From Kalymmatonema hyalinum WJT4-NPBG1 (GTDB lineage Bacteria; Cyanobacteriota; Cyanobacteriia; Cyanobacteriales; Nostocaceae): 57,337 nt of DNA. The notes beneath the pieces are model-generated. The model made no database searches. It had not been told where the DNA came from and saw nothing but the letters and a program-made list of their open reading frames with translations. The translations under genes and the position numbers were made by a program. The stretch lies in NCBI GenBank assembly GCA_019359075.1, contig JAHHIB010000056.1, positions 1 to 57,337 of the forward strand, read 5' to 3'. This document shows positions 8,430 through 17,454 of this stretch, in pieces (within the stretch, counting starts at the first letter, position 1; every line of letters begins with the position of its first letter).

Positions 8430-8889
8430 AAAATTTTCATAAAATATAAATGCATGATCCGTGTTGGCTTTTTGCTGTCACACAATTGTCCTATATTTTG
8501 ACACCAGAATTTGCTAGCCACTACGGACTTGAGGGGGTGCTAGGCTGAAGTTATCCGGTGCAAATGTAAAGATGAAGGTGGGATAATTGCTCGGATTCAT
8601 AGCTACAAAGGCTCATACAGAACACTATTATTTTGACGTGGCTCTAGGCAGCACAAATGAGCAACAGCTATAACTTATCAGATAATTTCTAGAGTTGTTT
8701 CTAAGTTTTTTTCAGCGAGTTCTCAGATAAAATTCATATTTTGACTGGAACTCAATTTGAGCCGTTTCTACGTAAAATCTTAGCCTTACTTCAGTTTTAT
8801 TCACCTATTTCTCAGGAAAAAATCATTTTCTCCCAGGCTAATTGAACCAAGATGAAATTGAGCCGACAAATTGAATGGAGTGAACAACA
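8430..8889. other. Divergent intergenic region
   Basis: A 460-bp interval between the minus-strand permease and the plus-strand DM13 gene. It should hold both promoters. No gene or strong repeat was seen. AATGGAGTGAACAACA just before 8890 supplies a GGAG ribosome binding site for the DM13 gene. Confidence 0.4.
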
Positions 8890-9405
8890 ATGAAACTGAA
8901 TCAGTTGGTATTACTAGGCGCGACTTCCTTAATCATTACCACTGTACCTGTGTTAGGACAAGCAGCTCAAATAACAGCGTCCCGAAACCTCAGCGACACT
9001 TCAAGTGCTAGCAACCATAATATCCTTGTGGCGCAAGGTAAGTCTATGGCTGTAGCATCTGGCAAATTTCTGGCTGGAGAAAAGCCAACTACAGGTTCAG
9101 CTCGCATCGTCACCGAAAACGGACATCGCTACTTGGAACTGGATGGTGCCTTCAGTACCAGCGACCAAGGACCGGATCTGCACGTTCTTCTAGATACCAC
9201 TGGCAAACCACCACAAACATATAAAAACCAGGGTAGTTTCGTAAACGTGGGGCGCTTACAAAAGTACAACGGGACCCAACGCTACCCCATTCCCGATGCT
9301 GTTAATGTAGCAAACTTCAAATCTGTGGTCATCTGGTGTCGGATGGCAAACGCCACCTTTGGCTACGCACCACTACAAGCTAGTAGTGGCGTTAGCGCTC
9401 GTTAA
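8890..9405 (+). CDS. DM13 domain secreted protein
   Basis: The 171-residue protein has an N-terminal signal peptide (hydrophobic residues about 5-23, likely cleavage after GQAAQ) and a DM13 domain from about 55 to 160. Family marks are SGKFLAGEKPTTGSARI, GPDLHVLLDTTG, and the conserved cysteine in VVIWCRMANATFGYAPL. DM13 domains are electron-transfer or redox-associated extracytoplasmic modules in other organisms; the role here is inferred. A clean stem-loop terminator follows at 9412-9433, so it is probably monocistronic. Confidence 0.85.
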   Translation: MKLNQLVLLGATSLIITTVPVLGQAAQITASRNLSDTSSASNHNILVAQGKSMAVASGKFLAGEKPTTGSARIVTENGHRYLELDGAFSTSDQGPDLHVLLDTTGKPPQTYKNQGSFVNVGRLQKYNGTQRYPIPDAVNVANFKSVVIWCRMANATFGYAPLQASSGVSAR

Positions 9406-9411
9406 GTGCTA

Positions 9412-9433
9412 GGGGAGATTATGTAATCTCCCC
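9412..9433 (+). terminator. Terminator after DM13 gene
   Basis: GGGGAGATT (9412-9420) and AATCTCCCC (9425-9433) form a perfect 9-bp stem with a 4-nt loop seven bases after the DM13 stop. No long T run follows. Confidence 0.6.
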
Positions 9434-9445
9434 AACCTTTGGTTC

Positions 9446-9520
9446 AACAGAAGCGATTGCGCGGAGCGCAGTGCCCTTGGCAATCGCGCTTTTCTCCCGC
9501 CGTAGGCAATCGCAAATGAC
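9446..9520. repeat. Dispersed gcgattgcg-type repeat
   Basis: A short GC-rich repeat with mutually complementary pieces (GCGATTGCGCGGAGCGC ... GGCAATCGCGC ... GTAGGCAATCGC) of the kind scattered through cyanobacterial genomes. A related sequence lies near 28925-29020. It separates the DM13 gene from the truncated kinase. Confidence 0.45.
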
Positions 9521-9534
9521 AAACGTTTTTTCTC

Positions 9535-10572
9535 ATGACTGCTATTAGCATCCTTTTACAGAAGATAATCAAAATTAAGTCGGGGTGGCTTGTTCCGTCC
9601 TCTTTAGTACTCCGTTTAACTTTGGGGATGATGGGTGTTTTTGCCCTGGGAATAGGGGTCGTTGTCATTTGCACAAGCTGGACAATGGAGCGCATGGTCA
9701 TTGAAAATCATCAACAAACGCTCTCATTGGTAGCAACTCAAGTGACCAATATGATGGCACCCAAGAGTAAGAGTATCCCTTGGCAACATGAGCTACAAGC
9801 AACTCTAGATAATTGGTCATCACTACCCATGTGGCTGTGGGTGAAGCAGACAAACACTGAAGTACTGGTATCCCCAAATTTGAGTTCAATGCCTGCTAGT
9901 GAAAAGGCAGTGCTGATGTCCCTTCAAGCTTCATCTATTCAAAACAGGCGCTACAAAGTTGCTGGACAACAACTGGTAGTGAAGGCGACGCCACTGCCAA
10001 TGGTGAACCAACCAACAGCTATGCTATATGTCGCTGCTGACATAACCGAGATGCTATCTCGCTCCCAAGCCGCAACCAGGAATTTAGCGATCGCCCTCAT
10101 CCTGTTTTTTCCCGTGCTTACGCTCACGATTGCAGTTATTGTACGGCGATCGCTTCTACCACTGTTGCAAATTAACAAGTGGATAACCCTCAACGATACC
10201 ACTCAACGAGTTCCTGTAAATCTGCAACAACTCCCCCGCGAAGTTCAACAACTGGTCATATCCTGCCATCAACTATCTACTAGCCTGTTTGCAACAAGAG
10301 TTCGACAACGGCAGTTTACAAACCAAGTTTCTCACGAGTTACGCACACCCCTCAGCATAGTCTACGGCTATCTCCAAAGCCTGTTACGCCGAGGGACTAA
10401 CCTTACGATTCCCCAACGCCAAGCCCTTGAAACGGCGGCTACAGAAACGGAACGCATCATTGAAATTTTACAAGACCTGCTTAACCAGGTACGCGCAGAT
10501 GACACCGTTCTATCGATCCCTTCAAAGTCAACTAATACCAAGTTGCAGTCAAAGCACAAAAAAGACGTATAG
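9535..10572 (+). CDS. Sensor histidine kinase lacking the HATPase domain
   Basis: The 345-residue protein has a membrane segment at about 22-48, a periplasmic sensor of about 135 residues, a second membrane segment at about 185-205, a linker, and a HisKA dimerisation/phosphoacceptor domain with the H-box VSHELRTPLSIV. It then stops after DLLNQVRADD and a basic tail (KLQSKHKKDV). Complete kinases of this type continue for about 120 residues with the N, G1, F and G2 boxes; none is found in any frame between the stop and the next gene at 10792. It therefore cannot bind ATP itself. It lies 219 bp upstream of an OmpR-type regulator, its natural partner. It is either a deletion derivative or a phosphotransfer protein fed in trans. 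ATG at 9535. Confidence 0.8.
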   Translation: MTAISILLQKIIKIKSGWLVPSSLVLRLTLGMMGVFALGIGVVVICTSWTMERMVIENHQQTLSLVATQVTNMMAPKSKSIPWQHELQATLDNWSSLPMWLWVKQTNTEVLVSPNLSSMPASEKAVLMSLQASSIQNRRYKVAGQQLVVKATPLPMVNQPTAMLYVAADITEMLSRSQAATRNLAIALILFFPVLTLTIAVIVRRSLLPLLQINKWITLNDTTQRVPVNLQQLPREVQQLVISCHQLSTSLFATRVRQRQFTNQVSHELRTPLSIVYGYLQSLLRRGTNLTIPQRQALETAATETERIIEILQDLLNQVRADDTVLSIPSKSTNTKLQSKHKKDV

Positions 10573-10791
10573 GAGGAAAAGACACGCAACATTTGGTTTA
10601 AACTAAAGGCAAACAGAAGTTTGTTCAAAAATTCCCGTCGCCCCTAATTCTCAATTCGTGGGGGCATATGATTTCACCGTGTCAGTTTGTCTGAACGAAT
10701 GCAACTTTGTATCAGGCTGTTTGTCCTATCTCTTCCGCTTGCTCCTTCCGAAGTTCCTAGAGTAACTTCGGTCTAAAAATAGTGAATTGTT

Positions 10792-11469
10792 ATGATAACC
10801 GCACATATTCTTTTAATTGAAGATGAAATCAAACTAGCTCGGTTCATTGAGCTGGAACTGAATAGTGAGGGATATCGTATCACCGTAGCGCATGATGGCA
10901 TGGCAGGACTAACCTTGGCGCGGGAGTCTACACCAGATTTGGTCATTCTAGACTGGATGTTGCCTGGACTGACTGGCGTAGAAGTTTGTCGCCGCCTGCG
11001 AACAACTGGAAACAAAGTACCTGTGATTATGTTAACAGCGCGGGATGAGGTGCAAGATCGCGTTGCGGGGTTGAATGCTGGGGCAGATGACTACGTCCTC
11101 AAACCCTTCAGCATTGAGGAATTGCTTGCCAGAGTTCGCGCCCACCTGCGCCGCCAACAGGAAGATGACCAAGATGTGTTGCAGTTTGCAGACTTGAGCC
11201 TGAATCGCCGTACACGTGAAGTATTCCGCGGGCAACGAGCTATCGAACTCACGGTTAAGGAGTTTGACCTGCTGGAGTACCTACTTACCCATCCCCGCCA
11301 AGTCTACGCCCGTGACCAGATTTTAGAACACGTTTGGGGCTATGACTTCATAGGAGATTCTAACATTATCGAGGTTTATATCCGCTACCTGCGCTTGAAG
11401 CTGGAAGAGAACAACGAAAAGCGGTTGATTCAAACCGTGCGAGGCGTTGGTTATGTGTTACGCGAGTGA
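10792..11469 (+). CDS. OmpR/PhoB-family response regulator
   Basis: The 225-residue regulator has a receiver domain (1-118) with the acidic pocket EDE at 10-12, phosphoacceptor Asp54 in VILDWMLPG, Thr/Ala in MLTAR and Lys in VLKPF, then a winged-helix DNA-binding domain (about 128-225) with [22 protein letters not shown] and the recognition-helix end RGVGYVLRE. It likely controls transcription in response to the upstream kinase, but that kinase lacks its ATPase domain, so another kinase may phosphorylate it. ATG at 10792. A strong terminator follows at 11520-11587. Confidence 0.92.
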   Translation: MITAHILLIEDEIKLARFIELELNSEGYRITVAHDGMAGLTLARESTPDLVILDWMLPGLTGVEVCRRLRTTGNKVPVIMLTARDEVQDRVAGLNAGADDYVLKPFSIEELLARVRAHLRRQQEDDQDVLQFADLSLNRRTREVFRGQRAIELTVKEFDLLEYLLTHPRQVYARDQILEHVWGYDFIGDSNIIEVYIRYLRLKLEENNEKRLIQTVRGVGYVLRE

Positions 11470-11519
11470 TGTTCCAGCTCATAGACTTTTTGCACTCATT
11501 CCCGTTTAAAGATATTTGG

Positions 11520-11587
11520 AACCACTCATGGAACACAGATGCACACAGATAAATCATCAGTGTTCCATGAGTGTTCCATGAGTGGTT
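11520..11587 (+). terminator. Rho-independent terminator built from a repeat
   Basis: AACCACTCATGGAACAC (11520-11536) and GTGTTCCATGAGTGGTT (11571-11587) are a perfect 17-bp inverted repeat followed by a run of T. The right arm is preceded by an extra partial copy (tgttccatgag). The phrase ACTCATGGAACACAGAT recurs near 43950, so the terminator derives from a dispersed repeat. Confidence 0.8.
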
Positions 11588-11727
11588 TTTTTTCATAAAC
11601 ATTCACTTTTGCAAGAGGTTTAATAAAGAAGCTGATAGTTTCACAAAAAGCTACTCATGATTGATTCAGTAAAAATTAAGTTTTAATTACCTATGGAGTA
11701 AACAGGATATATTACTGTTGATAATAT

Positions 11728-14367
11728 TTGTACAATTTTGGAGTAAAAGCTATTGCCCCGCGATCGCGTCAAGTGAGCCAAGTCCATCAAGATAACCAAT
11801 TAGGGACACCTCTGCCGGAAAGAACGGCAGAACGTATCTTGGAAACACTATCTTTCTTGAGCTACCGTTCCGGTGAAATCAAAAGCTACCTATACGAAAT
11901 AACTTGCAGGCTCAGTCGTTTGCTGCGTTTGGACTGGTCAGCAGTCACCCTCTGTCAGGATGGGTTTGAGCGAGTTATGGCAAGTAGCTTAGAATTTGAT
12001 GGCATGGCTCAGCTTTATTCGCTACATGGCACACTGACAAATACGGTGGTGCAAACTGGGCGTACTTTGGCTGTGGCAGATGCGAGCATCACTACTCAGT
12101 ATGGTGAGCCGCCAGATGGCTACCTGTCTTACTTAGGTGTGCCACTGCGAACGTTTCAGGGACAGGTGATTGGTACGATTTGCTCGTTCAACGTCCAGCC
12201 CTGCCAGTTTAGTACTGACGAAATTCGCATAGCCGAAATTTTTGCAGAACGTGCTGCCACAGCGCTGTTTCATTACCAGATCTACCAACAGCAGCAGCAA
12301 TTTAATCAAACTTTGGAGGCTGAGGTAGCCAAGCGTACAGAAGCATTACGGGCTGCTCAAGCGAAATTAGTTGAAAGTGAGTGTCTGGTAGCAACGGGCG
12401 AATTTGCTGCAATGATTGTGCATGAGTTACGTAACCCCCTGACAACGGTCAAAATAGGGCTGAACTATTTTAAAAGAGCTGAACTGCCGGAACTAGGCAG
12501 GATGCAATTATTGCAAGCCTTAGGTGCAACCAGTCATTTAGAATACCTGCTGGAGCAAATTTTGGTTTACGCCAAACCCCTGGAGTTGCAACTGGCAGAA
12601 CTTGAGGTAAATTCGTTTATAACAGGAATTTTGGCGTCTTTGCAAGAGTTGCCTGCGGCGAGAGAGCGTCAAATTGAGTTTAAAATTGCCCCAGTTGCAC
12701 ATCTGTTCTTAGGCGACAAAGTAAAGTTACACCAAGCGTTGCTACATATGGTGGAGAATGCTTGTGAGGCAAGTCCTCCAAGCAGTGCGGTGCTCCTAAG
12801 CGTCGCAGAAAGTACAACAAGTCAGATGAGTATTCAGGTTCACAATAGCGGTGAACCAATTTCACCAGAACTGTTGCCAAAGTTGACAGAACCGTTCTAC
12901 TCCACGAAACACAATCGATATGGGCTGGGGCTAGCAATAGTCAAACGGATTGTGGTTGCCCATAGTGGGCAGTTGGTCATTAAATCTAACCTGACGACAG
13001 GTACGGTGGTAAGTATTTCGCTACCTGTCCTGGAGCCACCTGAACGTTCAACGCTCGCCATTTTCTCAGATTCTCATGGCACACAAGCCACGGAGTCCCT
13101 GATGAAGTTGCCAAGTACCCCCCAATTACACGGTCAGCATCATCAAAGGAGCATTGATATCTTATCCGCTCTCATTGGGCGTTCCCATCTTCCTGTTGAT
13201 CGCTATCTACAAGACATCGCCGCCAGTGTTAGCGAGTTGGTGCGTTCAGACTGGACGATTGTCACCCTACGTGAGGGAGACTCGGGGCGAATCGCTGCCA
13301 GTAGCTTGGTACTGAGCGAGAGTGAGCGGGTTTACTCGTTGCATGGCACCCTGTCAGACGTTGTTGCCCAGCACAGACGAACACTCGTGATAGCAGATGC
13401 TCGCCAACAAGGACATGGCACTCCACCAAAAGACTACCTTTGCTACCTTGGCGTGCCTGTGCAGACTCCCCAAGGCGAGATTGTCGGCACTATTTGTTCC
13501 TTTAATAAGCAACCGCGTCAGTTTACCAGTGAGGAATTGCGGATTGTGGAGCTGTTTGCAGAACGGGCAGCGATCGCTATCGACAACCACCGCCTCTACC
13601 ACCAGCAATGGCAATTTCAAGAAATTTTGGAAGCCGAGGTGATAAAACGCACCCAGGAACTACGAGCCGCCCAAGCTCGCCTGATTGAGAAGGAACGACT
13701 AGCAGCCGTTGGTGAGTTTGCCACGCGCACGGTGAACGAAATTCGCCAACCAGTGACTACAATAACTGATTGCTTGCATCACCTCCAGCAAATCAGCTTA
13801 TCCCAACCAGCTCAAGAGCGGCTATTCTTGGCAGTGGACGAGGCGCAGCGTCTAGCAAACCTGTTGAACGAAATCTCGCTTTACGCCAAGCCGCAGGTAT
13901 CTCAGAGAGCTGCTGTAGAAATCAACGCTTTGGCGGCTGCAACTCTGGATACCTTGCGGGCTACAAAAGAAGCCTTGGGGCGAGAAATTATCTTGACTCC
14001 GGCATCTTTTGCAGTGATTGTTTTAGGCGATCGCGACAAGCTCAAACAAGTGCTGATCAACTTGGTGCGGAATGCTTGCGAGGCGATCGCCCTTGGTGAA
14101 ACTGTAACTTGTACTGTTGAGTTGCACACCGATACCAGTCAGGTGTGCATCCATGTTCATAATGGTGGTGCGGCAATTCCACCCCATGTGTTGGCAAAGC
14201 TGACGCAACCTTTCTATTCCACCAAACCAAGTGGAACTGGGCTAGGATTGGCGATTGTCAAACGAATTCTACAGGAACACACAGGCACGTTGTCTATCCA
14301 GTCTGACCCCCTAGCAGGTACAACCGTGAGTATCCGTTTGCCGTTAGCGGATCCTTTGGGTGATTAG
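11728..14367 (+). CDS. Duplicated GAF-histidine kinase; second H-box degenerate
   Basis: The 879-residue soluble protein is two head-to-tail copies of GAF + coiled coil + HisKA + HATPase. Copy 1 has GAF about 45-185, H-box IVHELRNPLTTV with His232, N-box MVENACEA and G2 box YGLGLAIVKRI. Copy 2 has GAF about 485-625, the coil EAEVIKRTQELRAAQARL, TVNEIRQPVTTI with Asn670 where His232 sits in copy 1, N-box LVRNACEAI and G2 box GTGLGLAIVKRI. Copy 2 therefore looks able to bind ATP but not to autophosphorylate. Both GAF domains contain SLHGTL and YLGVP and lack an obvious bilin cysteine motif. The start is uncertain: TTG 11728 follows directly on an upstream stop, and GGAG at about 11740 could serve an ATT or later GTG. 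No partner regulator is adjacent. Confidence 0.85.
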   Translation: MYNFGVKAIAPRSRQVSQVHQDNQLGTPLPERTAERILETLSFLSYRSGEIKSYLYEITCRLSRLLRLDWSAVTLCQDGFERVMASSLEFDGMAQLYSLHGTLTNTVVQTGRTLAVADASITTQYGEPPDGYLSYLGVPLRTFQGQVIGTICSFNVQPCQFSTDEIRIAEIFAERAATALFHYQIYQQQQQFNQTLEAEVAKRTEALRAAQAKLVESECLVATGEFAAMIVHELRNPLTTVKIGLNYFKRAELPELGRMQLLQALGATSHLEYLLEQILVYAKPLELQLAELEVNSFITGILASLQELPAARERQIEFKIAPVAHLFLGDKVKLHQALLHMVENACEASPPSSAVLLSVAESTTSQMSIQVHNSGEPISPELLPKLTEPFYSTKHNRYGLGLAIVKRIVVAHSGQLVIKSNLTTGTVVSISLPVLEPPERSTLAIFSDSHGTQATESLMKLPSTPQLHGQHHQRSIDILSALIGRSHLPVDRYLQDIAASVSELVRSDWTIVTLREGDSGRIAASSLVLSESERVYSLHGTLSDVVAQHRRTLVIADARQQGHGTPPKDYLCYLGVPVQTPQGEIVGTICSFNKQPRQFTSEELRIVELFAERAAIAIDNHRLYHQQWQFQEILEAEVIKRTQELRAAQARLIEKERLAAVGEFATRTVNEIRQPVTTITDCLHHLQQISLSQPAQERLFLAVDEAQRLANLLNEISLYAKPQVSQRAAVEINALAAATLDTLRATKEALGREIILTPASFAVIVLGDRDKLKQVLINLVRNACEAIALGETVTCTVELHTDTSQVCIHVHNGGAAIPPHVLAKLTQPFYSTKPSGTGLGLAIVKRILQEHTGTLSIQSDPLAGTTVSIRLPLADPLGD

Positions 14368-15260
14368 CCAAAATCCCGATATTTCTTAAAAGAATTCTGA
14401 CAGTGGTCATAACATACTGGTGGCTGTTTACCAATTATCAGTTCTAGATCGGGAATAACATCACAAATCACCTGAGAGTTCGCACCCAAAGCGGCTTGGA
14501 TTTTTTCTCGCCACCAAAGTAAACAAGCTTCCGGTTCAGTCAGTAGTTGTCGCACTAATCCAGCAAAGACATTCACAACTGCAGAGTAAGGAATATTACG
14601 CCCAAACTGGTCAAATTTCCCCGTAATGAAATAACCGCGCTTAGAGGTAATCAGTTTATAAATTTCTTGCACCAAGGCTGATTTGCCTATGCCAGAATAA
14701 CTTGCTACAAGCATCATCTCACTTTGAGGTTTGCGGTTTGCGGATGCATCTACTACTAGACTTGACCCTGTACTGATTCGCTCAAATGCTGCTAATAATG
14801 TCTCAACTTGGGCTGAACGTCCATAGAGTTTTTGCGGAATCTGAAACTTATCATAAATGTCACTTGCACCTAATTGGAACGCTTCTATTCCACCTTTGTT
14901 TTCTAGCTGGTGCAGACATTGAGATAAATCAGCTAGTATTCCCCAAGCACTTTGATATCGCTCCTCTGCATTTTTCGCCATTAATTTCATGATGATGCCG
15001 GAAACGACTGAGGGAATTTGTGCATTCACTTTATCAGGTGGAGGAGGCTCAAGAGCGATATGACAATGCACCAATTCGAGCACATCATTAGCGACAAACG
15101 GCAGTTGCCCAACAAGCAGTTCGTAGAAGGTGACACCTAGCGAGTAAAAATCTGTGCGGTAATCCAATAGACGGTTCATTCTCCCCGTTTGCTGGGGCGA
15201 GATATAAGCGACGGAGCCTTCTAGGACATTCGGATTCTTAAAACTCGGACAGTGGGAATT
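14364..15260 (-). pseudogene. Fragment of a large STPK-AAA signalling kinase
   Basis: About 300 residues match the middle of the giant cyanobacterial proteins that join a serine/threonine kinase domain, an AAA-type ATPase, GAF/PAS domains and a histidine kinase. Present are the end of the kinase domain (NPNVLEGSVAYISPQQTGRM, DFYSLGVTFYELLVGQLPF, LMAKNAEERYQSA) and the start of the ATPase with a P-loop YSGIGKSALVQE and GYFITGKFDQFGRNIPYSA. The kinase N-lobe and catalytic loop are missing at the 5' side, and the frame ends after DLELIIGKQPPV in unrelated residues. Intact proteins exceed 1500 residues, so both ends are gone. The stop overlaps the convergent kinase gene by a few bases, and the 5' end abuts a transposase remnant. 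Confidence 0.8.
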
Positions 15261-15299
15261 GATTGCAGAACTGTTAACCACTAATCTAGAACACTACCC

Positions 15300-16105
15300 A
15301 AAAGGGTAAGTCTATCCGCGAATCAGTAGAAACAGCCACTATGATATCTCAGGAAGTGGGCTATGACGCTCTTAAGAAGATACACGGGCGTAAACGACAT
15401 TTAACAGTTGATTTACTAGGGCTTGTTTTACGGGTTTTGGTTACATCCGCTTCGCTTCCGGAGCGCACTGGAGCCAAAAAACTCCGAGTGGCGAGTTCAT
15501 TGTATGGGCGATTGCCCAAGGGGCAGTGGCAAAGCCAATCGCCTGAATCGCTTACATACGATTTGGATGGATGGTGGGTATCGAGGAGAAGACTTTATGC
15601 GTTGGGTGATGGATGTGTTTCGCTCTTCTTGTTGAGGTCGTCAGCCCCTAAGCCCTCCGGGCACGCTAGGCGAACGGGGAATTCAAAATTCGCTCATTCG
15701 CTCGTTCACGCATTAAAGACCCCACGGATGAATCCGGGAGCTTGAATAATGAAGCGAGTGCATTTTTATACCTCAATTAATAAATTCTTGGCGCAAGACC
15801 CTTACTCAAATTTCAATTTAATTCCAAAATTCAAAGAATTTAAAATTTTTCTTTTTCATTATTTCTTAATTATTTTTGAATTTTGAATGAGCGAATGCGT
15901 GAATTTGAGCGTGATCGTGGGTCAAGAGACCTTTGGAGAACAAGGGTTTCGTTCTATTACCAAAGCGCGCTTGTCGTAGAGCGAACATTTGGGTGGCTTA
16001 ATTGGTGTAGAAGATTAAGTAAGGACTACGAAAGATTACCTGAAACTTCCGAGACTTTTATCTACATTGCCATGATACGCATTATGGTCAGGCGACTCGC
16101 ATAAT
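15300..16105 (+). pseudogene. IS5-type transposase remnant with a 270-bp insertion
   Basis: Pieces of one transposase appear in order but in different frames. First comes SIRESVETATMISQEVGYD then KKIHGRKRHLTVDLLGLV (about 15310-15470). Next are IWMDGGYRGEDFMRWVMD (about 15560-15620), [16 protein letters not shown] (about 15925-15975) and [20 protein letters not shown] with the C-terminus [12 protein letters not shown] ending at 16104. DGGYRG and the downstream glutamate of VVERTFGW carry catalytic acidic residues. The N-terminal third is missing, there are at least two frameshifts, and between about 15640 and 15915 lies unrelated AT-rich sequence bounded by similar inverted phrases (aaaattcgctcattcgc... 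and ...gaatgagcgaatgcgtgaa). It cannot be functional. Confidence 0.8.
15640..15915. mobile_element. Small AT-rich insertion inside the transposase remnant
   Basis: About 270 bp separate VMDVFRS from [10 protein letters not shown] of the transposase. The insertion ends share the phrase tcgctcattc / gaatgagcga in opposite orientation next to aattcaaaatt / aattttgaat. This suggests a small non-autonomous element or a recombined repeat. A target duplication was not resolved. Confidence 0.4.
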
Positions 16106-16501
16106 TTTTTATTCGTTTAGACTTTTAAAACATCCTCTGAGCCTTAACTGAACTGTATTGTCTCATACCCCAGATTGCAAATCATCCTAGTTTGAAAGTA
16201 CTTTGATTGCAGGTTTGAGCGATTAGTATTGCAGGTCGCAACATTTAAGGTTTGAATTTAGATTCCAACTTTAGTTGGAGCTTACCTTCCACTTTAAGAT
16301 GGGCTGATTCATCAATCATTGTATTATGCAAAAGTTTCAACTCAAAGTGGACGACAAGTTAGAGTCAATTAGATATATTGAATTCATGCAAACATTGATA
16401 GCAATGCCCGTTGCAATATCTAAGTTTGCTTAACACAAATAAATCAAGCTAAATGAGCGCTTAACTTCTGTTGGGCAAATTTTTAAGGAGAAAAATCAAC
16501 C
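16106..16501. other. Gene-free AT-rich stretch
   Basis: About 400 bp after the transposase remnant with no supported gene. A weak hairpin (ccaactttagttgg, near 16266) is visible. Upstream of 16502 lies AAGGAGAAAAATCAACC, a good ribosome binding site for the tiny frame that follows. Confidence 0.35.
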
Positions 16502-16594
16502 ATGGCTCAAATACAACTCTTTAGGGATATAAATTGTAGTGGCTTGCTTCACAGATTATTGAGCAAGGCTTTATCAGCACTTATGACAAATTAG
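16502..16594 (+). CDS. Tiny 30-residue frame with a strong RBS
   Basis: ATG at 16502 follows AAGGAG with 9-10 nt spacing and encodes MAQIQLFRDINCSG plus 16 more residues before TAG. The opening resembles the first strand of cyanobacterial beta/gamma-crystallin-like proteins (M-A-x-I-x-L-F-x-x-x-N-x-x-G), but the rest does not continue the fold. It may be the surviving start of a truncated gene or a real small peptide. It sits 89 bp upstream of the secreted protein at 16684. Confidence 0.3.
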   Translation: MAQIQLFRDINCSGLLHRLLSKALSALMTN

Positions 16595-16683
16595 AAACCA
16601 GGTAAACAAACTAAAACTTCTGTTTTTTCTAAAAAATAGTTGCTCGTTAGTTAGATTTAAAAATTTTGTAAGGAGAAATTCGG

Positions 16684-16962
16684 ATGAAACTATCAACAAT
16701 ATGGTTAGCAGGTATTGGTTTACTTATCGGCGCTTCTACTTTAGGAATCGCTGCACTTTCTCAAGTTAACTCAAAAGCTGTTGCTACTGCACCAAATATC
16801 GCACCAGAGTTGACTAAACTTGGTGATAAATCTTATCTACTCAGTTGGACAGATGATTCTGCCGTATATGTCTCTTGTTATCCCACAGTTAAACCCATAA
16901 TGAAACCAGCACCAATTAAGCAAACACCAAATAGGTATGTCATTACCTGTAAAAATAAATAG
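16684..16962 (+). CDS. Small secreted hypothetical protein
   Basis: The 92-residue product begins with a signal peptide or membrane anchor (about residues 5-26, ending GIAALSQVNSKA) and continues as a short soluble domain with two cysteines (VSCYPTV and VITCKNK) that could form a disulfide. ATG at 16684 is preceded by AAGGAGAAATTCGG, an excellent ribosome binding site. I do not recognise the family. It lies between transposase and recombinase remnants. Confidence 0.6.
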   Translation: MKLSTIWLAGIGLLIGASTLGIAALSQVNSKAVATAPNIAPELTKLGDKSYLLSWTDDSAVYVSCYPTVKPIMKPAPIKQTPNRYVITCKNK

Positions 16963-16973
16963 GTCTGTAGCCG

Positions 16974-17426
16974 TTGCTGGTGTGTGGAGGAAACTGGTAC
17001 TTTGACACTACCCATTTCCCCACACCTGTTAAAAAAGCCAACACTAAAGGCAAGCTGGCTACTAGGTCAATTCCAGTTATTGAGGACTTGCGGCAACTGC
17101 TGACTAACTACTATCCAATTCGGGGTGATGTTTACCTGTTCCCCGCTCGCAGCAACGGACACTTGGCTGAAGATAGCGCCGCAAGGATATTAAGGGAAGC
17201 GTGTAAGCAAGTGGGGAGAATTGGTGTCAGTACCCACAGTTTTAGACGTACCGCGCTTACCCAGATGAGTAATGCTGGCATTCCATTGAGGGTGATTCAG
17301 CTTGGGTTTTGGATTTGTCAAAGCATCTGCCATTTCACAACCCATGACAAATGTAATGGTCTGAACATGGCACTTATTCGATGTAGCCAACCATTCATTT
17401 CCGATAACTTAAGACTATCCAAATGA
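16974..17426 (+). pseudogene. Tyrosine recombinase (phage-type integrase) fragment
   Basis: About 115 residues match the catalytic half of a tyrosine recombinase: KLATRSIPVIEDLRQLL, GDVYLFPARSNGHL, and the active-site segment THSFRRTALTQMSNAGIP followed by LRVIQ. After RVIQ the expected E-I-S-G-H and the terminal tyrosine motif are replaced by unrelated residues (LGFWICQS...). The first catalytic arginine region and the whole N-terminal half are also absent. The frame is a remnant, not a working integrase. It could mark an old integrated element whose cargo may have included the neighbouring CHAT gene; that is speculative. Confidence 0.75.
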
Positions 17427-17454
17427 ACTATCTGACATTTTTTATCAGACGCTT

